Positions 43,335-52,277 are shown, numbered from the stretch's first letter. The stretch is 64,000 bases of DNA from Cupriavidus phytohabitans (GCF_000426345.1 NZ_AUFE01000012.1:62001-126000), one strand, 5' to 3'. A program made the numbers and translations. The notes: generated from the sequence alone by a model not told the origin.

Positions 43335-44361
43335 ACGCTGCGCCGCCATGCTGGCGCTGGCTGCCGCCTGCGTGGCGCCATGCTGGGCCGCCGCCACGGC
43401 CGACGCTCGTGCGGCAATTGGCCGCACCGCCACCCCGGCCGAAGTGGCCGCCTGGGATATCGACGTGCGCCCGGATTTCAAGGGCCTGCCCAAGGGCAGC
43501 GGCACCGTGGCGCAAGGGCAGAAGGTCTGGGACGGCAAGTGCGCGTCCTGCCACGGCGATTTCGGCGAGTCCAACGAGGTCTTCACGCCACTCGTAGGCG
43601 GCACTACGGCCGAGGACATCCGGCGCGGCCGCGTCGCCGCCATGACTGGCAACCAGCCGTATCGCACCACGCTGATGAAGGTCAGCACGGTCAGTACGCT
43701 GTGGGACTACATCCACCGCGCCATGCCGTGGAATGCGCCCAAGAGCCTGTCCGTCGACGAGGTCTATGCCGTCACCGCCTACATGCTGCACCTGGGCGAA
43801 ATCGTGCCGGCCGACTTCACGCTGTCGGACGCCAACATCGCCAGGGTGCAGGCGCACATGCCCAACCGCGACGGCATGACCACAAACCACGGCCTGTGGC
43901 CCGGCCGCGGCCGCCCGGACACGCGCAATACCGCCTGCATGAAGGACTGCTCGGGGCAGGTTTCGATCGCCTCGGCGATGCCTGACCATGCCCGCGGCGC
44001 GCACGGCGACCTGGCGCAGCAGCAGCGCGCCTTTGGCCCGGTACGCGGCGTTGGCGTGGCAGCAAGCTCGACGGCGCCTGCGAGTGCGGCATCAGACGCT
44101 TCATTGCCCGCGCCGGCCGGCGCCAGGCTGGCCAGCCAGTACCAGTGCGTGGCCTGCCACGCGATGGACAGGAAGCTGGTCGGCCCTTCGTTCGCGGACA
44201 TCGCCGGCAAGTACAAGGGCCAGGACGCGCACGCCGCGCTGGCCAGGAAGGTCAAGGCAGGCGGGCAGGGCGCCTGGGGCAGCGTGCCGATGCCGCCGCA
44301 GCCGCAGATTCCCGATTCGGACGTCCATGCCATGGTGGGGTGGATTCTTGAGGCAAAATAG
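43318..44361 (+). CDS. soxD: Diheme cytochrome c subunit SoxD of sulfane dehydrogenase
   Basis: 347 residues with a signal peptide. Two heme sites: CASCH (75-79) and CVACH (277-281). The N-terminal domain is the SoxD-specific large cytochrome domain; the C-terminal domain (LASQYQCVACHAMDRKLVG) is a class I cytochrome linked by a Ser/Ala-rich hinge. The start overlaps soxC, so translation is coupled and the complex forms in equal amounts. The C-terminal domain is clearly homologous to the separate cytochrome encoded next. Confidence 0.92.
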   Translation: MSTWAERCAAMLALAAACVAPCWAAATADARAAIGRTATPAEVAAWDIDVRPDFKGLPKGSGTVAQGQKVWDGKCASCHGDFGESNEVFTPLVGGTTAEDIRRGRVAAMTGNQPYRTTLMKVSTVSTLWDYIHRAMPWNAPKSLSVDEVYAVTAYMLHLGEIVPADFTLSDANIARVQAHMPNRDGMTTNHGLWPGRGRPDTRNTACMKDCSGQVSIASAMPDHARGAHGDLAQQQRAFGPVRGVGVAASSTAPASAASDASLPAPAGARLASQYQCVACHAMDRKLVGPSFADIAGKYKGQDAHAALARKVKAGGQGAWGSVPMPPQPQIPDSDVHAMVGWILEAK

Positions 44362-44481
44362 CGGGCTGGCCGCCGCAGTGCCCCCGAGGCGGCGGCCGGT
44401 GTATGCCGCGAAGCCGTTTGCAGTACGTGCCGAGCGGCCTTTGCCGTCCCCACGGCTTTACAGAGCTTGGAGAGCTTAACA

Positions 44482-44808
44482 ATGAAGCAGTTTGTCATCG
44501 CAGCGCTGATGCTGGGCGCCGCCGCATCGGCCCACGCGGTCGATGCCGCCAAGGCACAGGAGATCGCCAACAAGAACGCCTGCATGGGTTGCCACCAGGT
44601 CGACAAGAAGCTGGTCGGTCCTTCCTACAAGGAAGTCGCCACCAAGTACAAGGGCGACAAGAACGCCCTGGCGACCCTGAGCAAGAAGGTCAAGAGCGGT
44701 GGTTCGGGCGTCTGGGGCCCGGTGCCGATGCCGGCCAACGCCGCCATCAGCGACGCCGAGCTGAAGACCGTGGTCGAGTGGGTGCTCGCAGGCGCGCCCG
44801 CCAAGTAA
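44482..44808 (+). CDS. Small class I cytochrome c in the sox operon
   Basis: 108 residues from the ATG at 44482 (GGAGA upstream). It has a signal peptide (MKQFVIAALMLGAAASAHA), one heme site CMGCH (34-38) and the Met ligand in PVPMPAN. It matches the C-terminal domain of SoxD closely: KLVGPSY, KYKG and GSGVWGPVPMP align with KLVGPSF, KYKG and GQGAWGSVPMP. Probably a soluble electron carrier between Sox proteins and the oxidase, of the c551/c552 kind. Confidence 0.9.
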   Translation: MKQFVIAALMLGAAASAHAVDAAKAQEIANKNACMGCHQVDKKLVGPSYKEVATKYKGDKNALATLSKKVKSGGSGVWGPVPMPANAAISDAELKTVVEWVLAGAPAK

Positions 44809-44885
44809 AGCCTGACCGCCCGAAGGGGCAGTCCACCGATGCAACGGGCCGGACGGCGCAAGCCGACCCGACCTGGACAGATCCA

Positions 44886-44908
44886 GCGGCCGGCAATGTA
44901 CCGGCCGC
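44886..44908 (+). other. Stem-loop in the cytochrome-soxY gap
   Basis: GCGGCCGG / CCGGCCGC, an 8-bp perfect stem with a seven-base loop in the 211-base gap between the cytochrome and soxY. No T tract follows. It may set the ratio of the soxCD part and the soxYZ part of the message. Confidence 0.5.
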
Positions 44909-45019
44909 GAGCAGGACACACGCAGTACAAGCAGGGCACAAGCTGGACAGACACACCAACGAGTACCGCCAAAGCGGTCACGCAAACCGATTGGGACGGA
45001 GTAGCCGGAGAGCAAAGAC

Positions 45020-45475
45020 ATGAATTCCAAACGACGAGAAGTGCTGCGGGTCACCGCTGTCCTGTCCCTGATGGCCGCAACCGGCCTGATCAGCGAAGCG
45101 CAGGCGGCCGGGTGGAACAAGACCGCCTTTGACGGCAAGAGCGTTGCCGACGTGATCAAGGCGCTCGGCGGCAGCGGCACCGAGAAAAGCACCGCCATCA
45201 CCTTCAACGCCCCCGACATCGCCGAGAACGGCGCCGTGGTGCCGGTGGCCGTGACCAGCACCATCCCGGATACCGAGCAGATCGCGATCCTGGTGGAAAA
45301 GAACCCCAATACCCTGGCCGCCGACTTCATCATCCCGGCCGGCACCGAGCCGTTCGTCTCCACGCGCGTGAAGATGGGCCAGACCTCGGTGGTGCACGCC
45401 GCGGTCAAGGCCGGCGGCAAGTGGTACGTGGCATCGAAGGAAATCAAGGTCACGCTGGGCGGCTGCGGCGGCTGA
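45020..45475 (+). CDS. soxY: Sulfur-carrier protein SoxY
   Basis: 151 residues. A Tat-like signal (KRREVLRVTAVLSL) precedes the immunoglobulin-like carrier domain. The last five residues are GGCGG, the swinging-arm motif whose Cys149 carries thiosulfate-derived sulfur. It works as the SoxYZ heterodimer with the next gene. The stop is 59 bases before soxZ. Confidence 0.97.
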   Translation: MNSKRREVLRVTAVLSLMAATGLISEAQAAGWNKTAFDGKSVADVIKALGGSGTEKSTAITFNAPDIAENGAVVPVAVTSTIPDTEQIAILVEKNPNTLAADFIIPAGTEPFVSTRVKMGQTSVVHAAVKAGGKWYVASKEIKVTLGGCGG

Positions 45476-45534
45476 CGCCGGCACGCCCTCACCCCCATTA
45501 CCGAGATTTCCGCCAACTGCAACCGGAGAAACAC

Positions 45535-45846
45535 ATGGCAGACCCGATGCGCGTACGCGCCACCGAGAACGGCGGCGTGGTTGATGTAAAGATCCTGATG
45601 AAGCACGACATGGAGACCGGCCAGCGCAAGGATGCGTCCGGCAAGGTCATCCCGGCCTGGCATATCCAGACCGTGACCGCCCAGTGCAAGGGCAAGGAAG
45701 TGTTCCGCGCCCAGTTCGGCCCGGCGGTGTCCAAGGACCCGTTCCTGAATTTCAAGTTCAAGGTCGGCGCCAAGGGCGACAAGGTCGCCGTGACCTGGGT
45801 CGACAACAAGGGCGACAAGCGCACCGACGAAGCGACCATCGCCTGA
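45535..45846 (+). CDS. soxZ: Sulfur-carrier complex partner SoxZ
   Basis: 103 residues without its own signal peptide (MADPMRVRATENGGVVDVKILMKHDMETGQ), as is typical, since it is exported bound to the Tat substrate SoxY. The sequence GQRKDASGKVIPAWHIQTV and the C-terminal VTWVDNKGDKRTDEATI are SoxZ hallmarks. CGGAGA precedes the ATG at 45535. Confidence 0.95.
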   Translation: MADPMRVRATENGGVVDVKILMKHDMETGQRKDASGKVIPAWHIQTVTAQCKGKEVFRAQFGPAVSKDPFLNFKFKVGAKGDKVAVTWVDNKGDKRTDEATIA

Positions 45847-45952
45847 GGCCGCGCGATCCCGGCCGTTGCCCGACATGTTGCCGGCACGCCGCGCCGTCCT
45901 CTGCTAAGGTTCGGGGCGAAATGCCGGGACGGACCCGGCCGGAAGGAGCATT

Positions 45953-46417
45953 ATGCGGCGAGCATTTATTCGAGCATCGGCGGCCCTGGCAGCCATCGGC
46001 CTGGCGGCAAAGGCCTCTGCACAATCCGGCCAGTCGACGCCGGCCGGTGCCGGCAAGGGCGGGCGCGTGAAGGTGGTGTACCAGCTGTCGGAAGGCATCG
46101 ACCAGGCGGTGCGCGCGATGGGCAATCTGCGCAACCACCTGAATGGCGCCCCCGGCACCAGGATCGTGGTGGTCGCGTTCGGCTACGGCATCGATTTCCT
46201 GCTCGAAGGCGCAAAGGATGCGCGCGGCAACAGCTTCGAGAGCCCGGTGGGCGCGCTGGCCGCCGAAGGCGTGGAGTTCCGCGTGTGCCGCAATACGCTG
46301 ACCGCACGCAGGATTACTGAATCGCAGCTGTTGATGGAAGCAAAAGTAGTACAGGCCGGTGTGGTCGAGATCGCCCGCCTGCAGGCCGAGGAAGGTTACG
46401 CCTATATCAAGCCCTGA
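45953..46417 (+). CDS. Secreted DsrE-family protein in the sox operon
   Basis: 154 residues with an Ala-rich signal peptide ending ASA. The domain has VVYQLSEGIDQAVRAMGNLRNHL, IVVVAFGYGIDFLLEGA and FRVCRNTLTARR, where the Cys is in the position of the sulfur-binding Cys of DsrE/DsrF-type proteins. Such genes occur within beta-proteobacterial sox clusters between soxZ and soxA. A periplasmic sulfur-transfer role is likely, but not proven. Confidence 0.8.
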   Translation: MRRAFIRASAALAAIGLAAKASAQSGQSTPAGAGKGGRVKVVYQLSEGIDQAVRAMGNLRNHLNGAPGTRIVVVAFGYGIDFLLEGAKDARGNSFESPVGALAAEGVEFRVCRNTLTARRITESQLLMEAKVVQAGVVEIARLQAEEGYAYIKP

Positions 46418-46493
46418 GCCGGGCTGGCGGTGCCTGAAGGCAAGACAAGAGAAGAACGGCCCGTCCCGAGGCGCGGCCGCGAGGAGAAGCCCC

Positions 46494-47321
46494 ATGAAAC
46501 CGATCCGAAGCCTGGCCCGGCGCGCTGCGCTGGCCCTGGCCGCCACCGCGGCGGCCGCAGGCGCTGCCGCCGTGCACGCGCAGGGCAGCACCGCCGACGA
46601 AATCGCCAAGTACCGGCAGATGCTGGCCGAAGGCAATCCCGCCGAGCTGTGGGAAGCCGCCGGTGAAGAGCTGTGGAAAAAGCCGGCCGGCCCGAAAAAC
46701 GCCTCGCTCGAGCAATGCGACCTGGGCAAGGGCCCGGGCGTGACCAAGGGCGCTTACGCCGAGCTGCCGCGCTACTTCAAGGACGCCAACAAGGTGATGG
46801 ACCTGGAGCAGCGGCTGGCCTGGTGCCGCGTGACGCTGCAGGGCCTCACGAAAGAAGAAGCGACCAGGAACCCGTTCTCGGCCTCGGGCAAGCCGTCCGA
46901 TATCGAACGCCTGGTCGCCTACCTGACCGGCGAATCGCGCGGCGTGAAAATGAACGTGCAGCTCAACCACCCGGAAGAGAAGCGCACCTACGCCCTCGGC
47001 CAGAAGATGTTCTTCTACCGCGGCGGCGCCTATGACTTTGCCTGCGCCACCTGCCATGCGGTCGACGGCCAGCGCATCCGCCTGCAGGACCTGCCCAACC
47101 TGCTGACCGACAAGGGCGCGCAGGCTGCCTACACCACCTGGCCGGCCTACCGCGTGTCGCAGGGCGAGGTCCGCTCGATGCAGCATCGCCTGTACGACTG
47201 CCTGCGCCAGCAACGCTTTCCCGAACCCGCCTATGGCTCGGACGTGATCACCGCGCTGACCATGTTCCTGGCCAAGAACGCCAATGGCGGCACCTACGAT
47301 GGCCCGGCGATGAAGCGCTGA
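46494..47321 (+). CDS. soxA: c-type cytochrome SoxA
   Basis: 275 residues; GAGGAGA lies before the ATG at 46494. A signal peptide (ending HAQG) is followed by a monoheme SoxA: Cys pair in EQCDLGKG and AWCRVTL in place of an N-terminal heme, one CATCH heme site (184-188) and the axial ligand Cys236 in YDCLRQQRFPEP, which is modified to a persulfide in known SoxA. With SoxX it couples thiosulfate oxidatively to SoxY. The monoheme form is typical of Starkeya-like and many beta-proteobacterial SoxAX. Confidence 0.94.
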   Translation: MKPIRSLARRAALALAATAAAAGAAAVHAQGSTADEIAKYRQMLAEGNPAELWEAAGEELWKKPAGPKNASLEQCDLGKGPGVTKGAYAELPRYFKDANKVMDLEQRLAWCRVTLQGLTKEEATRNPFSASGKPSDIERLVAYLTGESRGVKMNVQLNHPEEKRTYALGQKMFFYRGGAYDFACATCHAVDGQRIRLQDLPNLLTDKGAQAAYTTWPAYRVSQGEVRSMQHRLYDCLRQQRFPEPAYGSDVITALTMFLAKNANGGTYDGPAMKR

Positions 47322-47340
47322 CCAGTACGGGAGAGACAAC

Positions 47341-48003
47341 ATGCAACGACACACCAAGGCACTGGCCGTCGCGGCCCTGGCCACCCTGCTGGCAACCGGC
47401 GCGTACGCGCAGGACAATGCGAAGGCCCGCCCCGCCAAGGGTAAGCCCGTCACCGTCAGCAACGCCGACATGAAGCACCTGATCGAGGATTCGTTCTCGT
47501 CCAGGGGGCCGGCCACCGTGGAGGGCGTGCTGAACCAGGACGCCATGCAGCAGGCCTGCAGCCAGTACCCGGACCGCAGCAAGGTGCCGGGCAAGGTGGC
47601 GAAGAAGATCGAGGCCGCCGAGCTCAAGCAGGTGAAATATCCCGCCGACAGCAACTGGCTCGGCGACTGGAAGGAAGGCGAGAAGGTCGCCCAGAACGGC
47701 CGCGGCATGCAGTTCACCGACCAGGTCGGCGGCACCAACGGCGGCAACTGCTACGCCTGCCACCAGATGACCAAGGCCGAGATCTCGTTCGGCAATATCG
47801 GCCCGTCGCTGTACCAGTACGGCAAGCTGCGCGGCAACTCGCAGGAAGTGGTCAAGTACACCTGGGGCAAGATCTGGGATTCGAACGCCTATTCCGCCTG
47901 CTCCAACATGCCGCGCTTCGGCCACAAGGGCATCCTGACCGAGGCCCAGATCCGCGACGTGATGGCGCTGCTGCTCGACCCGGCCTCGCCGGTCAACCAG
48001 TAA
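47341..48003 (+). CDS. soxX: c-type cytochrome SoxX
   Basis: 220 residues, the longer SoxX form. Signal peptide to about residue 23; an N-terminal extension with a Cys (QQACSQYPD); heme site CYACH (137-141); axial Met in SNMPRFGHKG. Partner of SoxA. It begins 19 bases after the soxA stop and ends five bases before the soxW start. Confidence 0.94.
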   Translation: MQRHTKALAVAALATLLATGAYAQDNAKARPAKGKPVTVSNADMKHLIEDSFSSRGPATVEGVLNQDAMQQACSQYPDRSKVPGKVAKKIEAAELKQVKYPADSNWLGDWKEGEKVAQNGRGMQFTDQVGGTNGGNCYACHQMTKAEISFGNIGPSLYQYGKLRGNSQEVVKYTWGKIWDSNAYSACSNMPRFGHKGILTEAQIRDVMALLLDPASPVNQ

Positions 48004-48008
48004 GCTCG

Positions 48009-48503
48009 ATGCGCGCGTGTGCCGTCCTGCTGCGCTGGCTGCTGGCCGCTGGCCTGGCCGGCGCCGCCGGCAGCGCTGTCGCCCTCGAAGTGGGTGACAG
48101 CGTGCGCCTGCCCGACATGCAGACACTCGACGGCCGCACGTTGCGCGCCGCCACACTGGCCGGCAAGCCGCTGGTCGTCGAATACTGGGCCTCGTGGTGC
48201 CCGTTCTGCGCGATGCAGAACCCGCGCCTGCAGAAGCTGTACGAGCGCACGCGCGGCACGCCGCTGCAGGTGCTGGCCATCAGCATCGACAAGGAGCCGC
48301 GCGAAGCCGCCGATTACATGAAGAAGCGCGGCTATACCTTCCCGGCGACGATGGATTCGGCCGCGCTGCAGGCGGTGTTCGGCAAGCGCAAGGGCCTGCC
48401 CGAGCTGTACGTGATCGACGCGCGCGGGCGCGTGGTGCAGAAGGAAGTGGGCGAGATGCTCGAAGACGACGTGGCCGCGCTGGAGCGTTACGCGAAGCCA
48501 TAG
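48009..48503 (+). CDS. soxW: Periplasmic TlpA-type thioredoxin SoxW
   Basis: 164 residues. A signal peptide ends near AVA; the redox motif is WCPFC (63-67) followed by AMQNPRLQKLYERTRG. The cis-Pro region is KGLPELYVIDARG. It probably keeps the SoxY Cys reduced, supplied with electrons by CcdA/SoxV; no soxV is in this cluster. Five bases separate it from soxX. Confidence 0.88.
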   Translation: MRACAVLLRWLLAAGLAGAAGSAVALEVGDSVRLPDMQTLDGRTLRAATLAGKPLVVEYWASWCPFCAMQNPRLQKLYERTRGTPLQVLAISIDKEPREAADYMKKRGYTFPATMDSAALQAVFGKRKGLPELYVIDARGRVVQKEVGEMLEDDVAALERYAKP

Positions 48504-48560
48504 CCATGCGATGCCGGACGCCAGGCGCGCACCGGCACACACTTATCCACAGGAAGAGAC

Positions 48561-50282
48561 ATGAACCGACGCGAGTTCCTGCAGGTGCTGGCCATCGCCG
48601 GCGCCGGCGGCATGACTTTCCCCCATCAGGACGCGCACGCGGCGCAGGCCGCCGGGTCGATGTACGACCTGCCGCGCTTCGGCAACGTCCACCTGCTGCA
48701 TTTCACCGACTGCCACGCGCAGCTGCGGCCGGTGTATTTCCGCGAACCCAACGTCAACCTCGGCATCGGCGACTACGCCGGCAAGCCGCCGCACCTGATC
48801 GGCGACGCGTTGCTGCGCCACTATGGCATCCGCCCCGGCACGCCGCAGGCACATGCCTTGACCTATCTCGATTTCAGCGAGGCCGCGCGCCGCTACGGCA
48901 AGGTCGGCGGGTTTGCGCACCTCGCCACGCTGGTCAAGCGGCTCAAGGCGGGCCGGCCGGGCGCGCTGCTGCTCGATGGCGGCGATACCTGGCAGGGCTC
49001 GGCCACGGCACTCTGGACCAAGGGGCAGGACATGGTCGATGCGGCGCTGGCGCTCGGCGTCGACGTGATGACGCCGCACTGGGAAATGACGCTCGGCGCG
49101 GACCGTGTCAGGGAAATCGTCGACAAGGACTTCAAGGGCAAGATCGCCTTCCTGGCGCAGAACATCAAGACCAACGATTTCGGCGACCCGGTGTTCGATC
49201 CGTACGTGATCCGCGAGATCAACGGCGTACCGGTGGCCATCATCGGCCAGGCCTTCCCCTACACGCCGATCGCGAACCCGCGCTACTTCGTGCCGGACTG
49301 GACCTTCGGCATCCAGGAGGAAAACCTGCAGCAGGTCATCGACGCGGCGCGCGGCAAGGGCGCGCAGGCGGTGGTGCTGCTGTCGCACAACGGCATGGAC
49401 GTCGACCTGAAGCTGGCCTCGCGCGTGCGCGGGCTCGACGCCATCCTCGGCGGCCACACCCATGATGGCGTGCCGGCGCCGGTGGCGGTGAAGAACGCCG
49501 GCGGCACCACGCTGGTGACCAATGCCGGCTCCAACGGCAAGTTCCTGGGGGTGCTGGATTTCGATGTGAGGGGCGGCAAGGTGGCAGATTTCCGCTACCG
49601 GCTGCTGCCGGTCTTCGCCAATTACCTGCCGGCCGATCCGGCCATGGACTCGCTCATCAGGAAGGTACGGGCACCGTACGAACAGAAGCTCGGCGAAGTC
49701 CTCGCCGTCAACCGCGGCCTGCTGTACCGCCGCGGCAACTTCAACGGCACCTTCGACCAGCTGATCCTGGACGGCCTGATGCAGGTGCAGGGCGCGCAGA
49801 TCGCCTTCTCGCCCGGCTTCCGCTGGGGCACCACGCTGCTGCCTGGCCAGGCCATCACCATGGAACACCTGATGGACCAGACCGCCATCACCTACCCGTA
49901 CACGACCGTGACGGCAATGAGCGGCGAGACCATCAAGACCATCCTCGAAGACGTGGCCGACAACCTGTTCAACCCCGACCCGTACTACCAGCAGGGCGGC
50001 GACATGGTGCGCGTCGGCGGCCTGCAGTACACCATCGATCCCACCGCCGGCATGGGCAAGCGCATCACCGACATGCGCCTCGCGGGCAAGCCGCTGGAGG
50101 CAGGCAAGACCTACAAGGTGGCGGGCTGGGCGCCGGTGGCGGAAGAAGCGCGGGAGGCCGGCGGGGCGCCGGTCTGGGACGTGATGGCGCAGTGGCTGCG
50201 CAGCACGAAGGAGGTTACGGCGCGGCCGCTGAACCAGCCCAAAGTGCGTGGGATGGACGGCAACCCTGGCATCGCTGCCTGA
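48561..50282 (+). CDS. soxB: Thiosulfohydrolase SoxB
   Basis: 573 residues. A Tat signal (NRREFLQVLAIAGAGG) is followed by a calcineurin-like metallophosphatase domain: LLHFTDCHAQLRPVYFREP, LLLDGGDTWQGSATALWTKGQD, VLLSHNGMDVD and LGGHTHDG bind two manganese ions. The 5'-nucleotidase C-terminal domain is complete. It hydrolyses S-sulfosulfanyl-SoxY, releasing sulfate. It is the last gene of the sox run; a tRNA unit with its own promoter follows. Confidence 0.97.
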   Translation: MNRREFLQVLAIAGAGGMTFPHQDAHAAQAAGSMYDLPRFGNVHLLHFTDCHAQLRPVYFREPNVNLGIGDYAGKPPHLIGDALLRHYGIRPGTPQAHALTYLDFSEAARRYGKVGGFAHLATLVKRLKAGRPGALLLDGGDTWQGSATALWTKGQDMVDAALALGVDVMTPHWEMTLGADRVREIVDKDFKGKIAFLAQNIKTNDFGDPVFDPYVIREINGVPVAIIGQAFPYTPIANPRYFVPDWTFGIQEENLQQVIDAARGKGAQAVVLLSHNGMDVDLKLASRVRGLDAILGGHTHDGVPAPVAVKNAGGTTLVTNAGSNGKFLGVLDFDVRGGKVADFRYRLLPVFANYLPADPAMDSLIRKVRAPYEQKLGEVLAVNRGLLYRRGNFNGTFDQLILDGLMQVQGAQIAFSPGFRWGTTLLPGQAITMEHLMDQTAITYPYTTVTAMSGETIKTILEDVADNLFNPDPYYQQGGDMVRVGGLQYTIDPTAGMGKRITDMRLAGKPLEAGKTYKVAGWAPVAEEAREAGGAPVWDVMAQWLRSTKEVTARPLNQPKVRGMDGNPGIAA

Positions 50283-50316
50283 TGTTGTGCAGCATCCTCA
50301 TGCCAGCCGGGGAGGA

Positions 50317-50346
50317 TTGAAGGCCGCTGCCGAAGTAGGCTACAAT
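50317..50346 (+). promoter_or_regulatory. Promoter of the tRNA-Ala gene
   Basis: TTGAAG (50317-50322) and TACAAT (50341-50346) are separated by 18 bases. The segment that follows is GC-rich, a stringent-type discriminator common for tRNA genes. The tRNA begins ten bases after the -10. Confidence 0.7.
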
Positions 50347-50356
50347 CCTCCGCGAC

Positions 50357-50432
50357 GGGCCGATAGCTCAGCTGGGAGAGCGCTGCGTTCGCAATGCAGA
50401 GGTCGGGAGTTCGATCCTCCTTCGGTCCACCA
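50357..50432 (+). tRNA. tRNA-Ala(CGC)
   Basis: 76 bases with all four arms. Acceptor strands GGGCCGA and TCGGTCC pair with one G-T; D arm GCTCAGCTGGGAGAGC; anticodon stem CTGCG/TGCAG around loop TTCGCAA gives anticodon CGC (50390-50392), which reads GCG alanine codons; T arm GGAG TTCGATC CTCC; CCA is encoded at 50430-50432. It has its own promoter and a strong terminator, so it is a single-gene unit. Confidence 0.95.
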
Positions 50433-50467
50433 GATCTGGCGTTTCAAACGCTGTTTCAAGCGCTTCA

Positions 50468-50502
50468 CAAAGCCCCGGAAAGGCAAACTTTCCGGGGCTT
50501 TG
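50468..50502 (+). terminator. Strong intrinsic terminator after tRNA-Ala
   Basis: A 15-bp perfect stem (CAAAGCCCCGGAAAG and its complement) with a GCAAA loop. The stem includes the TTT run and is followed by GGTTTTC. It lies 35 bases after the tRNA. Confidence 0.85.
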
Positions 50503-50595
50503 TGGTTTTCAGGGTGCAATGTTGCGGTGTGCGGTAGCGAGGCGCCTTACGGTAGCGCTGTGTCTTGTCCGCACCCCGTGCGTCCGCCGGCCATG

Positions 50596-50847
50596 TCAGG
50601 CCACCCGCGTCGGCCGCCGCGCCTTCATGGCGGACGGGCGTACCTGTTGCAGCGCTCGCAGCGACTGCAGCGCGTCTTCCACGGCCTCGATGCCGTCGCG
50701 CAGGCGCGCCGTGGCATAGCCGAGCCGGGTTTGCGCATCGGCATCCGGCGTTGCCAGTTGCTCCAGTGCGTCGACTTCTGCCTGCATCTGGCCGATCAGG
50801 CGGCGCAGTTGCGAGGTGCTGTGCGAGGCAAGTGACCGAATCGCCAT
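50596..50847 (-). CDS. Small coiled-coil protein of unknown function
   Basis: 83 residues from the ATG at 50847, preceded by AAGGAGG nine bases upstream. Almost the whole sequence is amphipathic helix (QLRRLIGQMQAEVDALEQLA...RLRDGIEAVEDALQSLRALQQV), a likely coiled-coil pair. No signal peptide. The C-terminus is basic (MKARRPTRVA). I recognise no family. Confidence 0.65.
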   Translation of the reverse strand: MAIRSLASHSTSQLRRLIGQMQAEVDALEQLATPDADAQTRLGYATARLRDGIEAVEDALQSLRALQQVRPSAMKARRPTRVA

Positions 50848-51084
50848 CGTGTGGGTCCTCCTTGCAGTGACCGGCAAGCCAGTCATCCTTTACGGTAAGG
50901 GCGTCGGATGAACTTCGCCAGCGCTGTTACGAAATCGGCACGATGGCGGCCGTGCGCCGCGCCTCTATTACTGCCAGCGGCGGCGGGTGGTGCCGCCGTC
51001 TCATCCTGGGCTATAGTCGCGCGATGGAACCGGAATCCGAAGAACGCGTTGACGCCCCGTGCGCCGGAGTGGGAGGCTGACGGC

Positions 51085-52047
51085 ATGCGACCCGACCCCA
51101 TGCAAGACGAGGCCGCAGGCTTTTCGGACGGACCCGGTGATACCGCCGCCGAAGCCGACGCCCGCCACCAGGCTGGCCGGCGCAGCACGCTGGTCAGCGT
51201 GGCGGTCAACATCGTCCTGACCGCAGCGCAGGCCGTGGCGGGCGTGATGGCCGGCTCGCAGGCGTTGCTGGCCGACGCGGCGCATTCACTGTCCGACCTG
51301 CTCTCCGACTTCGTGGTGCTGCTGGCTGCCTGGCAGAGCCGCAAGGATGCCGACACCGATCACCAGTACGGCCACCAGCGCTTTGAGACTGCGGCCTCGC
51401 TGGCGCTTGGCGGGCTGCTGCTGGCGGTGGGCGCGGGCATGCTGTGGGCGGCGGTGGGCAAGCTGCAGCATCCGTCCGGCGCCCAGCCGGTGCAGCCGGT
51501 GGCCCTGTGGGTAGCGCTGTCAACGCTGTTGTTCAAGGAACTGCTGTTCCGCTACCTGCTTGCGGTGGCGCGGCGCGTGCGCTCCGGCATGCTCGCGGCC
51601 AACGCCTGGCATGCGCGCTCGGATGCGGCGTCCTCGCTGGTGGTCGCGCTGGGCATCGGCGGCAACTTGATGGGCTACCACATGCTGGATCCGGTGGCGG
51701 CCATCGTGGTGGGGCTGATGGTCGCGCGCATGGGCCTGCGCTTCGGCTGGGACGCGCTCAGCGACCTGGTGGACCGCGCCGCCGACGAGGAAACCGTCGC
51801 CGCGATCCGCGCGACCTTGCTGGCTACGCCCGGCGTGCGCGGCCTGCATGACCTGCGCACGCGCAAGATGGGCGACCAGGTGCTGGTGGATGTGCACCTG
51901 GAGATCGACGGCACGCTCACGGTGAGGCAAGGCCATGCGATCGCCGTCGAGGCACGGCGCCGCGCGCTCGAACACCATCACGTGCTTAACGTGATGACAC
52001 ACGTCGACCCCGTATACGTCAGCGCTGTGCCGGCAGCAGCCCGGTGA
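51085..52047 (+). CDS. Cation diffusion facilitator (CDF) family transporter
   Basis: 320 residues. The start at 51085 has GGGAGG upstream and gives the family length; the open frame upstream to 50908 does not look homologous. LLADAAHSLSDLLSDFVVLLA and NAWHARSDAASSLVVALGIGG carry the transport-site Asp and His residues of helices II and V. A cytoplasmic C-terminal ferredoxin-like domain follows (VRGLHDLRTRKMGDQVLVDVHLEI) with HVDP near the end. It exports divalent cations such as zinc, iron or manganese in exchange for protons. Confidence 0.9.
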   Translation: MRPDPMQDEAAGFSDGPGDTAAEADARHQAGRRSTLVSVAVNIVLTAAQAVAGVMAGSQALLADAAHSLSDLLSDFVVLLAAWQSRKDADTDHQYGHQRFETAASLALGGLLLAVGAGMLWAAVGKLQHPSGAQPVQPVALWVALSTLLFKELLFRYLLAVARRVRSGMLAANAWHARSDAASSLVVALGIGGNLMGYHMLDPVAAIVVGLMVARMGLRFGWDALSDLVDRAADEETVAAIRATLLATPGVRGLHDLRTRKMGDQVLVDVHLEIDGTLTVRQGHAIAVEARRRALEHHHVLNVMTHVDPVYVSAVPAAAR

Positions 52048-52268
52048 GCGGCGGGTGTGGACATCTTGGCCTGCGACTGGGGATAACCTGCAGGACAAGC
52101 TGTGCCCTGCCTGGGGGTGTGCTGTGGGATGTATACGGAAAACACCGGGACAACTCTGGCTTCATTGCCGGCCACGTATACGTCGGCCTTCAGCTATCCC
52201 GGGAAAGCGGGGATGTCCTGCGCCGGTTATCTTTGCTGCAAGTCCCTGAGCCAGAAGCGAAAAGGTGA

Positions 52269-52277
52269 CTTATCCAC
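52269..52277 (+). promoter_or_regulatory. DnaA-box-like nonamer
   Basis: TTATCCACC differs in one position from the DnaA box consensus TTATCCACA. It stands in the unusual CDF-tag gap beside the AT-rich patch. A single box has little weight by itself. Confidence 0.3.

Noticed and set aside
48542-48552. Perfect DnaA box TTATCCACA just before soxB
   Set aside because: A lone nonamer in a normal short gap; expected by chance in 64 kb and without other origin features.
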